NCBI RefSeq assembly: GCF_026341515.1
Contig: NZ_JAPEOK010000001.1
Location: 6,076,001-6,140,000, forward strand
From: Streptomyces sp. NBC_00878
GTDB lineage: Bacteria > Actinomycetota > Actinomycetes > Streptomycetales > Streptomycetaceae
Direction of reading: 5' to 3'
Length of the DNA: 64,000 bases
Below are positions 1-8,171 of the stretch, piece after piece. The notes below the pieces were generated by a model, which worked only from the letters and a program-made list of their open reading frames with translations, made no database searches and was not told where the DNA came from. Every line of letters begins with the position of its first letter. The stretch's first letter is position 1. Both the position numbers and the translations under genes were made by a program.

Positions 1-540
1 GAGGGCGCCGCGTCCCTGATCCGCTCGTACGAGGTCCAGTTCGTGCACGGCCTGCTGCAGACCGAGGCGTACGCGCACGCGGTCGTGGCCCGGGGCATGA
101 AGGGCGCGAGCCAGGCGGACATCGAGCGACGCGTGGCGCTGCGCCTGGAGCGCCAGAAGTACCTGGTGTCGGAGAACGCCCCGGACTTCCACGTCGTCCT
201 CGACGAGGCCGCCCTGCGACGCCCGTACGGCGACCGCGAGGTGATGCGGGGACAGCTCCAGCATCTCATCGACATCTCCCAGCGCTCGAACGTGCGGCTT
301 CAGGTCATGCCGTTCAGCTTCGGCGGGCACTCGGGCGAGAGCGGGGCCTTCACGGTGCTCAGCTTCCCCGAGTCCGACCTCTCCGACGTCGTATACCTGG
401 AGCAGCTCACCAGTGCGCTGTATCTGGACAAGCGCGAGGACGTCACGCAGTACGAGAAGGCGATGAAGGAACTCCAGCAGGACAGCCCGGGTCCCGACGA
501 GAGCCGCGACGTGCTCAGGGGTCTGCTGCAACTCTCCTGA
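1..540 (+). CDS. Scr1/DUF5753-type regulator, C-terminal part (5' end outside window)
   Basis: The reading frame is open from base 1, so this is the 3' part of a longer gene. It encodes the DUF5753 (Scr1-like) ligand or partner domain that follows an XRE helix-turn-helix in a large actinomycete regulator family. Visible hallmarks are the LLQTEAYA motif near the start, RRVALRLERQ, then HVVLDEAALR, MRGQLQHL and LQVMPFSFGGH, all in the family order. The helix-turn-helix is not in the window. Such regulators usually sit beside a small DUF397 gene; none follows here, since the next gene is an aldehyde dehydrogenase. A complete relative lies at 61361-62248. Its regulatory target cannot be seen. Confidence 0.9.
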   Translation, partial: EGAASLIRSYEVQFVHGLLQTEAYAHAVVARGMKGASQADIERRVALRLERQKYLVSENAPDFHVVLDEAALRRPYGDREVMRGQLQHLIDISQRSNVRLQVMPFSFGGHSGESGAFTVLSFPESDLSDVVYLEQLTSALYLDKREDVTQYEKAMKELQQDSPGPDESRDVLRGLLQLS

Positions 541-653
541 GGTCTCTCCGAAACTCTCCCGAGGGTCTCTCCGACTCCCCGCTTCAACTCCCTTGACTCA
601 CCAGTACGATGACTTGTGATCAGACCGTGAAGACGATCGATCGGGTGTCTGCT

Positions 654-687
654 TCGGCAGCAAGGGATTGTCGGCAGCAAGGGATTG
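654..687 (+). repeat. 17-bp perfect tandem duplication before the aldehyde dehydrogenase start
   Basis: Two exact copies of TCGGCAGCAAGGGATTG lie back to back (654-670 and 671-687), ending 9 bases before the ATG at 697. The second copy and the bases after it supply the GGGATTGAGGG that probably acts as ribosome binding site, so the duplication has placed a second Shine-Dalgarno-like copy 17 bases upstream. Confidence 0.85.
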
Positions 688-696
688 AGGGATCAC

Positions 697-2157
697 ATGT
701 CGTCCTACTTCACCGACCTGGCTCAGCAGTACATCGACGGCGAGTGGCGCCCGGGTACCGGCTCCTGGGACATCATCGACTTCAACCCGTACGACGGTGA
801 GAAGCTCGCCTCGATCACGATAGCCACGGTCGACGAGGTGGATCAGGCCTACCAGGCCGCCGCCCGTGCCCAGAAGGAATGGGCCAAGACGAATCCGTAC
901 ACGCGCCGTGCCGTGTTCGAGAAGGCCCTGCGGGTCATCGAGGAGCGCGAGCAGGAGATCACCGAGGTGATCATCGCGGAGCTCGGCGGTACGCATCTGA
1001 AGGCCGGCTTCGAACTGCACCTCGTCAAGGAGTTCCTGCGCGAGTCGGTCCAGCTGGCGCTGCGGCCCGAGGGCAAGATCCTCCCCTCGCCGATCGACGG
1101 CAAGGAGAACCGCGTCTACCTCGTCCCGGTCGGCGTCGTCGGTGTGATCAGCCCCTTCAACTTCCCGTTGCTGCTGTCGCTGAAGTCCGTCGCGCCCGCT
1201 CTGGCCCTCGGCAACGGCGTGGTCCTCAAGCCGCACCAGAACACCCCGATCGTGGGCGGTTCCCTGATCGCGAAGATCTTCGAGGAGGCGGGCCTGCCGG
1301 CCGGTCTGCTCAACGTCGTGATCACCGACATCGCGGAGATCGGCGACGCCTTCATCGAGCACCCGATCCCGAAGGTCATCTCCTTCACCGGCTCCGACAA
1401 GGTCGGCCGCCACGTCGCCACCGTCTGCGCCTCGAACTTCAAGCGCGCCGTCCTCGAACTCGGCGGCAACAGCGCGCTGGTGGTCCTGGACGACGCGGAC
1501 ATCGACTACGCCGTGGACGCCGCGGTCTTCAGCCGGTACGTGCACCAGGGCCAGGTCTGCATGGCCGCGAACCGCGTCCTCGTGGACCGCTCGATCGAGG
1601 CGGAGTTCACCGAGAAGTTCGTCGCCAAGGTGAAGACGCTGAAGGTCGGCGACCCGAGCGACCCGCAGACGATCGTCGGCCCGCTCATCAACTCCTCGCA
1701 GGCGGACGCCGTTTCGGCCGTCGTGGAGCAGGCGATCGCCGAGGGCGCCACCGCCCTCGTGCACGGCTCCACCACCGACAACCTCGTCGAGCCGAGCGTC
1801 CTGACCGGCCTGCCCGCCGACTCGGCCATCCTCCAGCAGGAGATCTTCGGCCCCGTCGCGCTCCTCGTCCCGTTCGACGGCGAGGAGGAGGCCGTACGGA
1901 TCGTCAACGACACCCCGTACGGGCTGAGCGGCGCCGTGCACACCGCCGACGTCGAGCGTGGTGTCTCCTTCGCCAAGCAGATCGACACGGGCATGTTCCA
2001 CGTGAACGACGGCACCGTGCACGACGAGCCACTGGTCGCCTTCGGCGGCGAGAAGTCCTCGGGCCTCGGCCGGCTGAACGGCGAGGCGACGGTCGGCGCG
2101 TTCACCACCCAGAAGTGGATCTCGGTGCAGCACGGCCGCAGCTTCTTCCCGTTCTGA
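697..2157 (+). CDS. NAD(P)-dependent aldehyde dehydrogenase (benzaldehyde/vanillin type)
   Basis: A 486-residue member of the aldehyde dehydrogenase superfamily, which oxidises aldehydes to acids with NAD(P)+. The Rossmann and catalytic parts are complete: ISPFNFPL and KPHQNTP in the cofactor domain, FTGSDKVGRH at the nucleotide-binding turn, general base Glu254 in LELGGN, and catalytic Cys288 in GQVCMAANR. The C-terminal FGGEKSSGLGR segment is typical of aromatic aldehyde (benzaldehyde, vanillin) dehydrogenases, but the substrate is inferred only from overall resemblance. The ATG at 697 is preferred over an in-frame TTG at 685 because a GAGGG ribosome binding site lies just upstream. The gene stands alone, convergent with the FAD monooxygenase; 15-bp repeats follow its stop. 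Confidence 0.93.
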   Translation: MSSYFTDLAQQYIDGEWRPGTGSWDIIDFNPYDGEKLASITIATVDEVDQAYQAAARAQKEWAKTNPYTRRAVFEKALRVIEEREQEITEVIIAELGGTHLKAGFELHLVKEFLRESVQLALRPEGKILPSPIDGKENRVYLVPVGVVGVISPFNFPLLLSLKSVAPALALGNGVVLKPHQNTPIVGGSLIAKIFEEAGLPAGLLNVVITDIAEIGDAFIEHPIPKVISFTGSDKVGRHVATVCASNFKRAVLELGGNSALVVLDDADIDYAVDAAVFSRYVHQGQVCMAANRVLVDRSIEAEFTEKFVAKVKTLKVGDPSDPQTIVGPLINSSQADAVSAVVEQAIAEGATALVHGSTTDNLVEPSVLTGLPADSAILQQEIFGPVALLVPFDGEEEAVRIVNDTPYGLSGAVHTADVERGVSFAKQIDTGMFHVNDGTVHDEPLVAFGGEKSSGLGRLNGEATVGAFTTQKWISVQHGRSFFPF

Positions 2158-2165
2158 CCCGCTGA

Positions 2166-2210
2166 CTCTCCGGCCTGCTGCTTTCCGGCCTGCTGCTTTC
2201 CGGCCTGTCG
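2166..2210. repeat. 15-bp x3 tandem repeat 8 bp after the aldehyde dehydrogenase stop
   Basis: Three adjacent 15-bp units of the form CTTTCCGGCCTGCTG run from 2166 to 2210; the copies differ at one to three bases. They begin 8 bases past the TGA of the dehydrogenase gene. This is one of a recurrent class of stop-codon-adjacent repeats in this window. No inverted repeat suggesting a terminator is built from the unit. Confidence 0.85.
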
Positions 2211-2344
2211 GCTCACCGATTCTCCGGCCGCGGGACCTGCCGACTCCTGTACGGGGCGCCCCTGCCGACTGCGGTGCGGGCGCCCCGTACCGCGTCCGGG
2301 GTGTCCTGGGCGTGCGAGGCGCGCAGGGCGGCACGGCGCGGGGC

Positions 2345-3568
2345 TCAGCGGCTGAGCAGGAAGGCGTCCGGCCCGTACGCGGCGGCGATGTCCTGCGCAG
2401 GGATGCCGAGCATCGTGGAGAACGCCGTCACCACCGGGAGATGGGCCGCGCCGGGCTCGTCACCGGTGAGCAGGTCCCCGACCGCGTCGCGGAGCGCGGG
2501 GCTCAGGCGCAGCTGGTCGACGGCCATCCTCGCCGTCTGCGCGGTGCCCGGCTCCTGACGGCTCAGCAGGCGGTAGAGCGCCATCGCCACCCGCCCGGTC
2601 GCCGCTCCCGCGCCCGCGTGCTCCCGCGCGTACGCCTCGGCGGAGCCGTGCGCGGCGAGGCTCAGCGCGTCCTGGATGCCGAGGGTCGTGCCGGCCGCGA
2701 GGATCGGGTGGATGTGTCCGACCGCGTCGCCGACCAGCGCGAGCCTGCCCTGCCCGTAGTGCACGCGCGGGCGGAAACCGGTCGCCGACCACGTCAGACG
2801 GCCCGCCGCCAGTGCGTCGGCCAGCGGCCGGCGCAGCAGCTCCGGCATCAGCGGGACGAAGTGACGGTGCAGATACGCGTGCAGCGCCGGCGGGCGCGGA
2901 TGGGTCGGGGGCACGTCAAGGACCACCCGGATCGTGCCGGGCGCGATGGAGTAGACGGCGACGCCGTGTCCGGGCACCTCGCTCGCGACCTGGAACATGT
3001 CGTAGTCCGGCAGCCCGGGGCCGTCGAGCACGACACCGGCCGAGTGCGACACGACGGTCTGCGGGGTGTGTCCGAACAGCGCGCGGCGGACCCCGGAGGA
3101 GCGGCCGTCCGCGGCCACCACCAGATCGGCGCGCAGCCGCGTCTCGTGCCCGTCGCGGGTCAGCCGTACCGTGCCGTCCGGTGTGGCGGCGGTGACCCGG
3201 GCGCCCGTGAGCACCTCCACCCCGGGCCGCTCCACGACACTGTCCCGCAGCGCGTCCACCAGCTCCGCGTGGGGCATGGACACGGCCCGCATGCCTCGCC
3301 GGTACGGCACCACGACCGGCTCGTGCCCCTCGTCGGTCAGGTGCATGCTGACGCCCATGCCCCGCAGGTGGCCGCCCGCCGGCAGCGCGAGGCCCCAGCG
3401 CAGCAGCACGTCGGCCGCGGTCGGATGCAGCCACTCCACGGCGAACGGGGAGGTGGGCCCGCGTTCCATGCGCTCGATCACCATCACCCGGGCACCGCGG
3501 TCGGCCAGCGCGTGCGCGGCGGCGCAACCGACCGGGCCCGCCCCGATGACGATCGCGTCCACGAGCAC
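2345..3568 (-). CDS. FAD-dependent monooxygenase (UbiH/squalene-epoxidase-like)
   Basis: A 407-residue class A flavoprotein monooxygenase. The N-terminal DAIVIGAGPVG is the ADP-binding GxGxxG fold, AADGRSSGVR is the conserved DG motif, and ALVGDAVGHIHP is the GD motif that binds the FAD ribityl chain. These folds hydroxylate or epoxidise hydrophobic substrates using NAD(P)H and oxygen. The flavin fold begins within four residues of the chosen GTG (3568; a second GTG lies at 3562), no good ribosome binding site precedes it, and the frame stays open far upstream, so the extreme N terminus is uncertain. It is divergent from, and starts only about 10 bp away from, a prenyltransferase fusion gene; a shared terpenoid pathway is a reasonable inference, but no substrate can be named. 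Confidence 0.85.
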   Translation of the reverse strand: MLVDAIVIGAGPVGCAAAHALADRGARVMVIERMERGPTSPFAVEWLHPTAADVLLRWGLALPAGGHLRGMGVSMHLTDEGHEPVVVPYRRGMRAVSMPHAELVDALRDSVVERPGVEVLTGARVTAATPDGTVRLTRDGHETRLRADLVVAADGRSSGVRRALFGHTPQTVVSHSAGVVLDGPGLPDYDMFQVASEVPGHGVAVYSIAPGTIRVVLDVPPTHPRPPALHAYLHRHFVPLMPELLRRPLADALAAGRLTWSATGFRPRVHYGQGRLALVGDAVGHIHPILAAGTTLGIQDALSLAAHGSAEAYAREHAGAGAATGRVAMALYRLLSRQEPGTAQTARMAVDQLRLSPALRDAVGDLLTGDEPGAAHLPVVTAFSTMLGIPAQDIAAAYGPDAFLLSR

Positions 3569-3577
3569 CTGGAGGCG

Positions 3578-4849
3578 ATGCCCGCCTTCCTCGACGGCCT
3601 CTATCTCACCGACACCCTCACCGACCTGGCGTCCGACCTCGGCCGCGGCATCCTGACACTCCCCGAGGAAGCCCTCGCGGCCCACCGGCTCTCCGAGGCC
3701 GACCTCCTCGCCTGCCGCTGGACACCGCAGGCCGAGGCACTGATCGCCGATCTGACGGAGCGGGCCCACGACTGGCTGGACCAGCCCGCGCTGCAACGGG
3801 GAGTGCACCCGGGGATGGCCGTCCTGCTCCGTACCTCCACCGACCTGTTCCGGGCCCGCGTCCGCACCGCCCGACGGCTCGGCCCCGCGCTGCTGCACCG
3901 CACCGCCGAACTCTCCCCGGCCGTACGGTTCCGGCTGTTCGCCCCCGCCCGCGTCCGTGCCGTACGCGCCTGGCGCCGGGCCGCGCTGGCCCAGCCGGCG
4001 GCCGAGCCCATGGCGACTCTGCCCGAGCCCAGGCGCGAGGCCGACCCGGCCTTCCTCCCGCCGGTCCCGCCCCGCCCCCACCCGAGCGGGGAGCGCGCGC
4101 CGGACATCCCCGCGGAGCGTCTACCGCGGCACGTGGGCATCATCATGGACGGCAACGGCCGCTGGGCCGCCCAGCAGGAACTGCCCCGCAGCGAGGGCCA
4201 CCGCGTCGGCTCCGACGCCACCCGCGACGTCGTCCACGGGGCGCTGGAGCTCGGTCTGAGCCACCTGACGCTCTACGCGTTCTCCACCGAGAACTGGCGG
4301 CGCGACGCGAGCGAGGTCGCCCGGCTGTTCCGTACCATGCACGACACCCTGCGGGACGGGGACCTGCGCTCCCTCGACGTCCGGCTGCGCTGGGCGGGCA
4401 GTCCCGAGGGGCTCCCGGTGGACCTGACCGAGGCGCTCCGGCAGAGCGCGCGCGACAGCCGGCACCGGACCGGCCTGACGCTCACGCTCTGCGTCAACTA
4501 CGGAGGCCGCGCAGAACTCGTCCAGGCCGCGGCGGGGTTGGCCCGCGCGGCCGTGGCAGGCGAGTTGGACCCGGACCACATCGACGAACGCCTCCTCGCC
4601 GCCCACCTGCCGCACCCCCACCTCCCGGAGGTCGACCTGCTGTGGCGCACCGGCGGTGAACACCGGATCTCCAACTTCCTTCCCTGGCACCTCAGTTACA
4701 GCGAACTCCACTTCACCGACACGCTGTGGCCCGATGTCGACCGGCGCGACCTGTGGCGGGCGGTCACCGCGTACACGCACCGCGGGCGGCGGCACGGGGC
4801 GGCTCGGACGGTCGAGGGCGCGTCCGCGTGGAAGGGTGCGGCCGTCTGA
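3578..4849 (+). CDS. Fusion: C-terminal half of squalene/phytoene-synthase-like domain + cis-prenyl transferase
   Basis: A 423-residue protein. Residues about 178-423 are a complete undecaprenyl/polyprenyl diphosphate synthase (UppS, cis-prenyltransferase): HVGIIMDGNGRWA holds the catalytic Asp191, then FSTENW, LTLCVNYGGR, DLLWRTGGEHRISNFLPW and YSELHFTD, which bind IPP and the allylic substrate. Residues 1-130 resemble the end of a squalene/phytoene synthase: LTDLASDLGRGILTLPEEAL matches the second aspartate-rich region, followed by a helical tail. The first half of that domain, with the first Asp-rich motif, is absent; upstream DNA is occupied by the opposite-strand FAD gene. GGAGG lies only 2 bp before the ATG, a poor spacing. 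It may be a 5'-truncated remnant that still gives an active cis-prenyltransferase. Confidence 0.8.
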   Translation: MPAFLDGLYLTDTLTDLASDLGRGILTLPEEALAAHRLSEADLLACRWTPQAEALIADLTERAHDWLDQPALQRGVHPGMAVLLRTSTDLFRARVRTARRLGPALLHRTAELSPAVRFRLFAPARVRAVRAWRRAALAQPAAEPMATLPEPRREADPAFLPPVPPRPHPSGERAPDIPAERLPRHVGIIMDGNGRWAAQQELPRSEGHRVGSDATRDVVHGALELGLSHLTLYAFSTENWRRDASEVARLFRTMHDTLRDGDLRSLDVRLRWAGSPEGLPVDLTEALRQSARDSRHRTGLTLTLCVNYGGRAELVQAAAGLARAAVAGELDPDHIDERLLAAHLPHPHLPEVDLLWRTGGEHRISNFLPWHLSYSELHFTDTLWPDVDRRDLWRAVTAYTHRGRRHGAARTVEGASAWKGAAV

Positions 4850-4931
4850 AATCCCGGCCGCGCTGACATTCCGGTCCCGCTGTAATCCCAGCGCCGCTGA
4901 AATCCTGGCGTCGCTGAAATCCCGGTCCCAA
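4847..4931. repeat. 17-bp x5 tandem repeat starting exactly on the stop codon of the prenyltransferase gene
   Basis: Five 17-bp units begin at 4847, 4864, 4881, 4898 and 4915, with consensus TGAAATCCCGGTCCCGC. The first TGA is the stop codon of the fusion gene; four of the five units begin with TGA. Because 17 is not a multiple of three, successive TGA triplets fall in different frames, so together they stop translation in all three frames. Confidence 0.9.
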
Positions 4932-5011
4932 TTGAGGACAGAAGCTGACCGCAAGGGTCCGTAACTTGGTTGGTGTCAGGCAGAGAGCCCCACCGCGAAA
5001 GGCGGCCCGTC

Positions 5012-5560
5012 ATGGTCACTCACGTATCCCTGGAAGCGCACGACGACGAGCGCGGGGCGCTGCTGGCGTTCCTGGCCGAGCAGCGCGGCGGCATCCGCCG
5101 CACCCTGCTGGGCCTCACCGAGGAGCAGGCCGCGAGCCGGCCGAGCGCGAGTGAACTGTCCCTGTCCGGGCTGCTCAAGCATGTCGCCGAGGTCGAGCAG
5201 GGCTGGGTCGCGCGGGCCAAGGGCGAGCCTCCCGCCGTCGCGCGGGACGAGTCGAACTGGCACGAGTGCTTCGCCCTCGTCGACGGCGAGAGCGTCGAGT
5301 CGCAGCTCGCGTACTGGGAGAAGGTGGCCGCCGACACCGAGTCGTTCATCCGCTCGGTGCCCAGTCTCGACGACACCTTCCCGCTGCCGCCCGCCCCGTG
5401 GTTCCCGCCGGAGGGCCGGGTCTCGATGCGCTGGCTGGCCCTCCACCTGATCCGCGAGACGGCCCGGCACGCCGGCCACGCCGACATCATCCGTGAGTCC
5501 CTGGACGGGAAGACTGCCTTCGAGTTGGTTGCGCAGGAGCAGGGCGCCTCCTGGGAGTGA
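5012..5560 (+). CDS. DinB-family protein (DUF664-like four-helix bundle)
   Basis: A 182-residue DinB/DUF664-type protein, a mostly helical bundle whose members include mycothiol-dependent and other thiol transferases with a three-histidine metal site. LLAFLAEQR, LSGLLKHVAEVEQGW and ALHLIRETARHAGHADIIRE carry the expected helices and histidines (His of LKHV and the pair in RHAGHAD). The ATG at 5012 follows AAAGGCGG by a workable distance; an upstream TTG at 4970 is less likely. It stands between the 17-bp repeat block and the PadR gene. In mycothiol-making actinomycetes, mycothiol-dependent detoxification is a common role, but this protein's substrate is not visible. Confidence 0.85.
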   Translation: MVTHVSLEAHDDERGALLAFLAEQRGGIRRTLLGLTEEQAASRPSASELSLSGLLKHVAEVEQGWVARAKGEPPAVARDESNWHECFALVDGESVESQLAYWEKVAADTESFIRSVPSLDDTFPLPPAPWFPPEGRVSMRWLALHLIRETARHAGHADIIRESLDGKTAFELVAQEQGASWE

Positions 5561-5639
5561 GTCCGGGGGTCGTCCGGGGAGGCATACCTTGGGGTGAGGC
5601 GCCACCCGGCGCCGGGGAGACGGGTCATACGCTGGCTCC

Positions 5640-6281
5640 ATGTCAGCGATCCGTCTCCTCGTGCTCGGCGCGGTGCGCCAGCACGGCCGGGCCCACGGCT
5701 ACCAGGTGCGCAACGACCTGGAGTTCTGGGGCGCGCACGAGTGGTCCAACGCCAAGCCGGGCTCGATCTACCACGCCCTCAAGCAGATGGCGAAGCAGGG
5801 ACTGCTGCTCGCCCACGAGGTCGCGCCCTCCACGGCCGGTGGCCCGCCGCGTACGGAGTACGAGGTCACGGAGGCGGGCACCGAGGAGTACCTCACGCTG
5901 CTGCGCCACTACCTCACCGCGTACGACCAGAAGCCGGACGTGCTCACCGCCGCGCTCGGTTTCATGGTCGACCTGGACCGCGAGGAGGTCCTCGAACTGC
6001 TGGAGGAGCGGGTGCGGGCCATAGAAGAGTGGCGCAAGGGCGTCACCGAGTACTACACGCCTGAGGAAGGCCCCGAACAGCTGGGCCACATCGGCGAGAT
6101 CATGAACTTCTGGGTCACTTCGGCGGACACCGGCGCCCAGTGGACCCGCGGCCTGATCGCACGGATCAGGGGCGGCGCATACGTCTTCTCCGGCGAGGGG
6201 GATCCGTTCGTGGGGGTGCTCGCGGAGGACGACGAGAACCCGTACGCGACGGGGGAGTCCCATCCGGGGGACGCGCGCTGA
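5640..6281 (+). CDS. PadR-family transcriptional regulator
   Basis: A 213-residue repressor of the PadR family (subfamily with a long helical C-terminal domain). The winged helix is at residues 1-85, with GSIYHALKQMAKQGLL as the recognition region and PRTEYEVTEAG as the wing; the rest is a helical dimerisation domain. The ATG lies about eight bases after CATACGCT, so transcription probably begins at the start codon and the mRNA would be leaderless. The next genes encode a DrrAB-like exporter whose promoter carries two palindromes, the likely binding sites of this protein. PadR proteins usually release DNA when they bind a toxic small molecule. Confidence 0.93.
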   Translation: MSAIRLLVLGAVRQHGRAHGYQVRNDLEFWGAHEWSNAKPGSIYHALKQMAKQGLLLAHEVAPSTAGGPPRTEYEVTEAGTEEYLTLLRHYLTAYDQKPDVLTAALGFMVDLDREEVLELLEERVRAIEEWRKGVTEYYTPEEGPEQLGHIGEIMNFWVTSADTGAQWTRGLIARIRGGAYVFSGEGDPFVGVLAEDDENPYATGESHPGDAR

Positions 6282-6348
6282 GCGAGGCACGGGCGCTCGG
6301 CGAGGGCACGCGCGCTCGGCGGGCTCGGCGGGCTCGGAGAATCTTCGC

Positions 6349-6364
6349 TAATCAAGTTTGACTA
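6349..6364. promoter_or_regulatory. Palindromic operator 1 (probable PadR site)
   Basis: TAATCAAGTTTGACTA is an almost perfect 16-bp palindrome (arms TAATCAA/TTGACTA). Its right half supplies the -35 hexamer TTGACT of the exporter promoter, so bound protein would block RNA polymerase. Confidence 0.7.
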
Positions 6365-6386
6365 AATGCTCGGACGGGCATACGGT
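6358..6386 (+). promoter_or_regulatory. Promoter of the DrrAB-type ABC exporter operon
   Basis: TTGACT (6358-6363), a 17-bp spacer and TACGGT (6381-6386) form a good vegetative-type promoter. The -35 box lies inside operator 1, and the expected transcription start falls just upstream of operator 2. Confidence 0.7.
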
Positions 6387-6401
6387 TCACCGGCGCATTA
6401 G

Positions 6402-6417
6402 TAGTCAAGTTTGATTA
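6402..6417. promoter_or_regulatory. Palindromic operator 2 (probable PadR site)
   Basis: TAGTCAAGTTTGATTA is the same palindrome as operator 1 with the mismatch on the other arm. The two sites are 53 bp apart, about five helical turns, so dimers would sit on the same face of the DNA. It is followed by a GAAGGGA ribosome binding site and the ATG at 6439. Confidence 0.7.
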
Positions 6418-6438
6418 CCCTGAAGTGAAGGGAGCCCG

Positions 6439-7383
6439 ATGACCGACGTGATCGTCGTCGAGGGCGTACGGAAGCGGTACGGAGACAAGCACGCGCTGGA
6501 CGGGCTCGACCTGAGTGTCGGGCGCGGCACGGTGCACGGAGTGCTCGGGCCGAACGGCGCGGGGAAGACGACTCTGGTCCGCATCCTGGCCACCCTGCTG
6601 CGGCCGGACGAGGGCCGTGTCGAGGTGGCGGGGCACGACGTGATGACCCACGCGCGCGAGGTGCGCGTCCGCATCGGACTGCTCGGCCAGCACGCGGCGC
6701 TCGACGAGGAGCTCGGCGGACGGCAGAACCTGGAGATGTTCGGCCGCCTCTACCACCTGGGCGCCCGGCACGCGCGCGTGCGTGCCGACGCCCTCCTGGA
6801 GCGCTTCGGCCTCGTGGACACGGGCCGCAAGGCGGTCAAGCAGTACAGCGGCGGCATGCGGCGCCGACTCGACCTCGCCGCCTCCCTCATCACGGAACCG
6901 GAGGTGCTCTTCCTGGACGAGCCGACGACGGGCCTCGACCCGCGCGGTCGCGCGGAGGTGTGGGCCGCGGTGCGTTCCCTGGTCGGCGGCGGCACGACCG
7001 TGCTGCTCACCACGCAGTACCTGGAGGAGGCGGACCAGCTCGCCGACCGCATCTCGGTCGTCGACCGGGGCCAGATCATCGCGGACGGTACGGCGGACGA
7101 GCTGAAGGCGAAGACGGGCGGCGACCGGATCGACATAGTCCTGCACGACGCTGGCCAACTGGGCGCCGCCGTCGCCCTGTTGCCGTTCGACAAGGCCGCC
7201 CTCCACGTGGACGCCGACCGCCGCCTCCTCAGCGCCCCGGTCACCGACCGCATGACGGCGCTCGCCGGGGCCGTACGCGCCCTGGAGGAGGCCGGGATCG
7301 AGCCGGAGGACATCGCGCTGCGACGGCCGACGCTGGACGAGGTCTTCCTGCACCTGACCGGCAAGCCCGAGGAGGCCGCGTGA
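6439..7383 (+). CDS. ABC transporter ATP-binding protein, DrrA (daunorubicin resistance) type
   Basis: A 314-residue ATPase of a drug exporter. Walker A is [10 protein letters not shown] (from residue 37), the ABC signature is [13 protein letters not shown], Walker B is [16 protein letters not shown], and a long C-terminal extension (about residues 220-314) is typical of DrrA-like ATPases that couple to ABC-2 membrane partners. Its last codon overlaps the GTG of the permease gene, so the two are translationally coupled. Expression is probably controlled by the PadR protein encoded upstream through the two palindromes at 6349 and 6402. The exported compound is unknown; DrrAB systems pump out hydrophobic antibiotics. 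Confidence 0.95.
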   Translation: MTDVIVVEGVRKRYGDKHALDGLDLSVGRGTVHGVLGPNGAGKTTLVRILATLLRPDEGRVEVAGHDVMTHAREVRVRIGLLGQHAALDEELGGRQNLEMFGRLYHLGARHARVRADALLERFGLVDTGRKAVKQYSGGMRRRLDLAASLITEPEVLFLDEPTTGLDPRGRAEVWAAVRSLVGGGTTVLLTTQYLEEADQLADRISVVDRGQIIADGTADELKAKTGGDRIDIVLHDAGQLGAAVALLPFDKAALHVDADRRLLSAPVTDRMTALAGAVRALEEAGIEPEDIALRRPTLDEVFLHLTGKPEEAA

Positions 7384-8171
7384 GTACGTCGATGAGCTGG
7401 GCCGTCACCGACTCCTGGACCATGACCTGGCGTGAACTCGCCCACTGGGTACGGCACCCCGTACAGGTCGTCGTGGGGCTGGCGTTCCCCGTGATGCTCC
7501 TGCTGATGTTCGGCTACCTGATGGGCGGGGGCAGCGGCATCGCGGGCGACTACCGCGAGTATCTGGTGCCGGGCATGTTCGCGCTGACCATGGCCTTCGG
7601 CCTGGACGCCACCATGGTCGCGGTCACCCAGGACCTCAACAAGGGAGTGATCGACCGGTTCCGCTCGATGCCGATGGTGAGCGGCGCCGTACTCGTGGGC
7701 CGCTCGGCCGCGGACATGCTCCAGTCTGCGGTCTCCCTGGTGGTCCTGGTCGGCGTCGGGCGCGCGGTCGGCTGGGCCTGGCACGGTTCGTTCGCGGCCT
7801 TCCTGGGCGCGCTCGGCCTGCTGCTCCTGCTGCGGTTCGCGATGCTGTGGATGGGCATCTACCTGTCCATGGTCGCGGGCAAGCCCGAGCTGGTGACCAC
7901 CGTGCAGATCCTGGTCTGGCCGGTGAGCTTCCTGTCCAACGCCTTCGCCACCCCCGAGTCCATGCCGGGCTGGCTGGGGGCGACCGTCGAGTGGAACCCC
8001 ATGTCGGCGACGGCCACGGCGGTACGCGACCTGTTCGGCAACGAGGGCGGCGCGGTCAGCACGTCCTGGGCGGCGCAGCACGCCGAACTACTGGCGGTGG
8101 CCTGGCCACTGGCCCTGCTCACGGTGTTCTTTCCGCTGGCGGTACGGAGGTTCGGGGCGCTGAGCAAGTAG
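7380..8171 (+). CDS. ABC-2 type transporter permease, DrrB type
   Basis: A 263-residue membrane protein of the ABC-2 family, the channel partner of the preceding ATPase. It has about six hydrophobic segments: [37 protein letters not shown], a pair around residues 110-160, [19 protein letters not shown] and a C-terminal helix. [20 protein letters not shown] is the conserved region before the last helix. The GTG start overlaps the ATPase stop codon (GTGA at 7380-7383). Together they should form a heterotetrameric exporter regulated by PadR. Confidence 0.93.
   Translation: MSTSMSWAVTDSWTMTWRELAHWVRHPVQVVVGLAFPVMLLLMFGYLMGGGSGIAGDYREYLVPGMFALTMAFGLDATMVAVTQDLNKGVIDRFRSMPMVSGAVLVGRSAADMLQSAVSLVVLVGVGRAVGWAWHGSFAAFLGALGLLLLLRFAMLWMGIYLSMVAGKPELVTTVQILVWPVSFLSNAFATPESMPGWLGATVEWNPMSATATAVRDLFGNEGGAVSTSWAAQHAELLAVAWPLALLTVFFPLAVRRFGALSK

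Noticed and set aside
598..2334. 578-codon minus-strand frame antisense to the aldehyde dehydrogenase
   Set aside because: The plus-strand frame has full catalytic motifs; the antisense translation is Arg/Asp/Val-rich shadow sequence.
4970..5011. TTG start that would lengthen the DinB protein by 14 residues
   Set aside because: The extra residues are Arg-rich and not family-like; ATG 5012 has a usable ribosome binding site.
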